51,677 nucleotides of DNA from Butyrivibrio sp. (GTDB lineage: Bacteria > Bacillota > Clostridia > Lachnospirales > Lachnospiraceae): positions 1 through 51,677 of the forward strand of contig JAILFT010000112.1 in assembly GCA_024697425.1 (NCBI GenBank), given 5' to 3'. Made by a program: the position numbers and the translations under genes. Positions 50,401 through 51,677 of the stretch are shown here, one piece after another (the first letter of the stretch is position 1; each line of letters begins with the position of its first letter). The notes under the pieces were generated by a model. The model saw only the letters and a list, made by a program, of their open reading frames with translations. It searched no databases and had not been told where the DNA came from.

Positions 50401-51677
50401 CTTGCAGAAAGCTCTCCGTAGAGGAACTCCAGTCCGCTCTTGGCGCTGTCATCATCGTATATGATGAATCTGGATCCGTCGGCCTCATTGCTAAAGTGCT
50501 TGAACCATCTTGTCCATTCAAAGAACCTTACGTCCTCCTTGTCCATGATGATGAACTCTTTAACATCGTAGTAGAAGTGTTGTCCGGAAACCGTGATGAT
50601 CATGTTCTTAAGGATCTGATACAGCTTGTCTCTGATACCCACAATGCCTATAGCATTGCATTTTGCCAGTTCCAGAACCACCGGCATATCGTCGATGTAC
50701 TGGTACTTGTCATGCATCTTTTCCGGATAATCCATGAGCATGTCCTCAGTCTCGACATACTCCTGCTTCTTGAAATCTATCTGGCAGAGGGACTTTACTC
50801 GCCCGTTACCGATCCTGACGGTAAGGAAATCGTCGTGGTCCTTCTCTTTCTCAAAGAGCCTTGCACTGAAATCGTTGATATTTCTGACAGTCTCTTCCAG
50901 GGACCTGTTTTTCTCGGACTCAAGGGTTCGCTCCTCCTGTCTCAACCGGGTGAGCTCTTCCTCTTTCCTGTCCATATATTCGTTATAGACTTTAGTCCTT
51001 AATGCAATCTTCTGTTTGTATTCCTTGTTGCTGTTGATGTAGTTCCAAACACTCATGGCGCCGCTTATGCACATGGTGGCCGCAAAGTAAACGACGAACA
51101 TCTTGTTACCGTTCATCATCCTTCCCCTGATGAACACCATAAGGAAAAGGGTCAGAACCGTGGGCAAAAGAATCATAAGAAGATTTTTCTTCGGTTCCTG
51201 GGGCGCAGTCTTTGGTGGCAATACTTCAGGTTTCTCATTCGGATCAAGATACTGCTGCCTTGCGTTTCTAAGGAACTGCGGGTAATGATAATGATTGGTC
51301 TGGGGCAGGATATTGAAAGTCTTAAACCTTGTTGTCACCTGACCGTTATCCGCTGTATATATGCAATCCCCTTCCAGATAGAAGAAGTTGCCGCAGTATT
51401 CAAAGAAATGTTCGTTGGATACTACAACTCTCTTCTGATTCTTGGGAGTGAATCCATTTACCATCACTCCAATGTGACTGCCGGACTGATCAACCTCAAA
51501 GCCTTCGGGAGTTCTTTTGAAAAGAACTTTCTCTCCCCTGATGGCATTGTTGCCTATTACGATATCGCAGTCAGGGCTTCCTCCGAGAGTGAACTGAGGT
51601 GCTCCTCCCAGTGTGATCTGCAGGTTGTAATTGTCCTGCTTGTCACCGAAGTCCTCCGAGAAATCAAGAAATACGAT
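47427..51677 (-). CDS. essC: Type VII secretion ATPase EssC, 5'-truncated by window edge
   Basis: The frame is open through the right edge, giving 1416 residues without the N-terminus. The visible start is an FHA-like domain (LGGSPDCDIVIGNN, with most phosphothreonine-binding residues replaced), followed by a second FHA-like region, two transmembrane helices (LLMILLPTVLTLFLMVFI and MFVVYFAATMCISGAMSVW) and three FtsK/SpoIIIE ATPase domains. The first has GTTGSGKS (near 49846-49869) with FIIIDFKGGG and LLVDEFAEL; the second GSSLSGKTT (near 48866-48890); the third GRKDLGKD (near 48010-48035), lacking the Ser/Thr after Lys. It is the motor of Firmicutes T7SSb. Confidence 0.95.
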   Translation of the reverse strand: MVFLDFSEDFGDKQDNYNLQITLGGAPQFTLGGSPDCDIVIGNNAIRGEKVLFKRTPEGFEVDQSGSHIGVMVNGFTPKNQKRVVVSNEHFFEYCGNFFYLEGDCIYTADNGQVTTRFKTFNILPQTNHYHYPQFLRNARQQYLDPNEKPEVLPPKTAPQEPKKNLLMILLPTVLTLFLMVFIRGRMMNGNKMFVVYFAATMCISGAMSVWNYINSNKEYKQKIALRTKVYNEYMDRKEEELTRLRQEERTLESEKNRSLEETVRNINDFSARLFEKEKDHDDFLTVRIGNGRVKSLCQIDFKKQEYVETEDMLMDYPEKMHDKYQYIDDMPVVLELAKCNAIGIVGIRDKLYQILKNMIITVSGQHFYYDVKEFIIMDKEDVRFFEWTRWFKHFSNEADGSRFIIYDDDSAKSGLEFLYGELSARETIRDKERGAFAHFVVYVYRSEKFMEHPVKEFVKRANDLGFSFIFFEEYEELLHNACDKRVFLEPDKNHGFVQDIKDGTDIQYFDYNHISMDVARGCAKKLAPVYIKELSLESTLTKNISFYQLLGIMSAYDLNLEERWAKSKVYESMAAPLGVKSGDEIIALDLHEKYHGPHGLVAGTTGSGKSEIMQSYILSIATLFHPYDVSFIIIDFKGGGMANQFKNLPHLNGAITNIDGKQIDRSLKSIKAELLKRQALFAKYEVNQIDNYIKLYKEGKAEVPLPHLILLVDEFAELKADQPEFMKELISTARIGRSLGVHLILATQKPAGVVNDQIWSNSKFKLCLKVQDKSDSNEVLHSPLAAEIREPGRAYLQVGNNEIFDLFQSAYSGAPAFVQSTNARRKFKISRVDLSGKRTVLYEQKPEKSEASMTQLDAVVEYVADYCKNAQIPKLPDICLPPLEEVIPYPENLEIKETDITVPIGIYDDPDRQAQDEFELDFTRNHAFILGSSLSGKTTLLQSMIMGLTTKYSPKEVNIYIIDFASMILRVFEDLNHVGSVVTITEEDKLKNLIEMMINKIDERRRLLSSKGLSSFGSYREAGFKDEPQIILIIENYTVMRATFPNYEDSILTICRDGVANGISVVITNQQMAGIGYKLMTNFSFKIALHCNDRGQYPLLLDRCKVYPDEVPGRGVTTFGTECKEFQSYIAFSTGKEVERIAKIKEYIEKTNAKYGAEKAEQVRYVPAELNDKYLVRRFGSNDVDEYKLIIGLSYSNTLPAYFEFAAGHMIGIAGRKDLGKDRFIKYVMSKVVASQAKSKTDLYIIDSQDKFLGEFKNGDGVVSYSFNPMDVIDAIETISGITQTRKQEYKEDPTRAIADPLIMLVVGNKQVLEVIRKDENVFEQFKELTASLMESKVCIMFTDVDNVPVTSVSNPVLRLLRDSGSLVMFENIRDISLLTIPSQIVTAVKTKAGVGDAFYINNSSIKRIKTPIDN

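Overview
The window reads as chromosomal DNA of an anaerobic, low-to-moderate GC Firmicute, most likely a Lachnospiraceae member related to Butyrivibrio, Pseudobutyrivibrio or Roseburia. The clues are a cell-wall and catabolite-control cluster in Clostridia order (uvrC-hprK-glk-murB-rapZ-whiA-HPr), strong AGGAGG ribosome binding sites, a Na+-type ATP synthase rotor, a DUF3990/HTH toxin-antitoxin pair of a type common in that family, and a Firmicutes-type (T7SSb) secretion locus. The genus is inference. Almost all genes lie on the minus strand; the only well-supported plus-strand gene is the aminotransferase at 11727.

Layout. 1-7150: F-type ATP synthase operon (two small membrane accessory genes, then atpB-E-F-H-A-G-D, with atpD cut by the left edge) read from a clear sigma-A promoter at 7122-7150. 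7189-9672: an alpha/beta hydrolase and a DUF3990 toxin / HTH antitoxin pair with a palindromic operator. 9699-13022: aspS and an aspartate-type aminotransferase, divergent from one intergenic region. 13252-18943: mgtE with a structured leader and upstream ORF, then a Crp/Fnr regulator, a Nudix hydrolase, a serine hydrolase and a Na/Pi cotransporter. 19043-23740: a GNAT fusion and a large membrane propeller-GGDEF protein. 24025-31063: HPr-like protein, whiA, rapZ, murB, glk, hprK, uvrC. 31174-36601: a mannitol-type PTS operon (EIICB, regulator, EIIA, a zinc-type dehydrogenase, a second HPr-like protein). 36901-51677: a type VII secretion island with EssC (cut by the right edge), two WXG100-like proteins, two small helical proteins, a 1799-residue LXG-Rhs toxin, a two-helix membrane protein that may be its immunity protein, a PP2C phosphatase, a Ser/Thr kinase and a one-pass membrane protein.

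How the genes work together. The two HPr paralogs are reciprocally altered: the one beside whiA keeps Ser46 but has Glu at position 15, and the one in the mannitol operon keeps His15 but has His at position 46. Together with HprK this suggests that catabolite signalling and phosphotransfer have been split between two proteins. The c subunit carries the residues of Na+-binding rotors, which fits a sodium economy that also includes the Na/Pi symporter.

Most unusual signals. (1) Two copies of a roughly 130-nt structured element, at 5075-5205 and 28041-28173, share identical loops and stems but have covarying arms. (2) The mgtE leader can fold so as to hide the mgtE ribosome binding site, and it contains a short overlapping ORF. 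(3) The type VII secretion island carries a kinase/phosphatase pair and an Rhs effector. (4) The HPr paralogs show the reciprocal residue loss. No rRNA, tRNA, CRISPR array or intact insertion sequence was seen.
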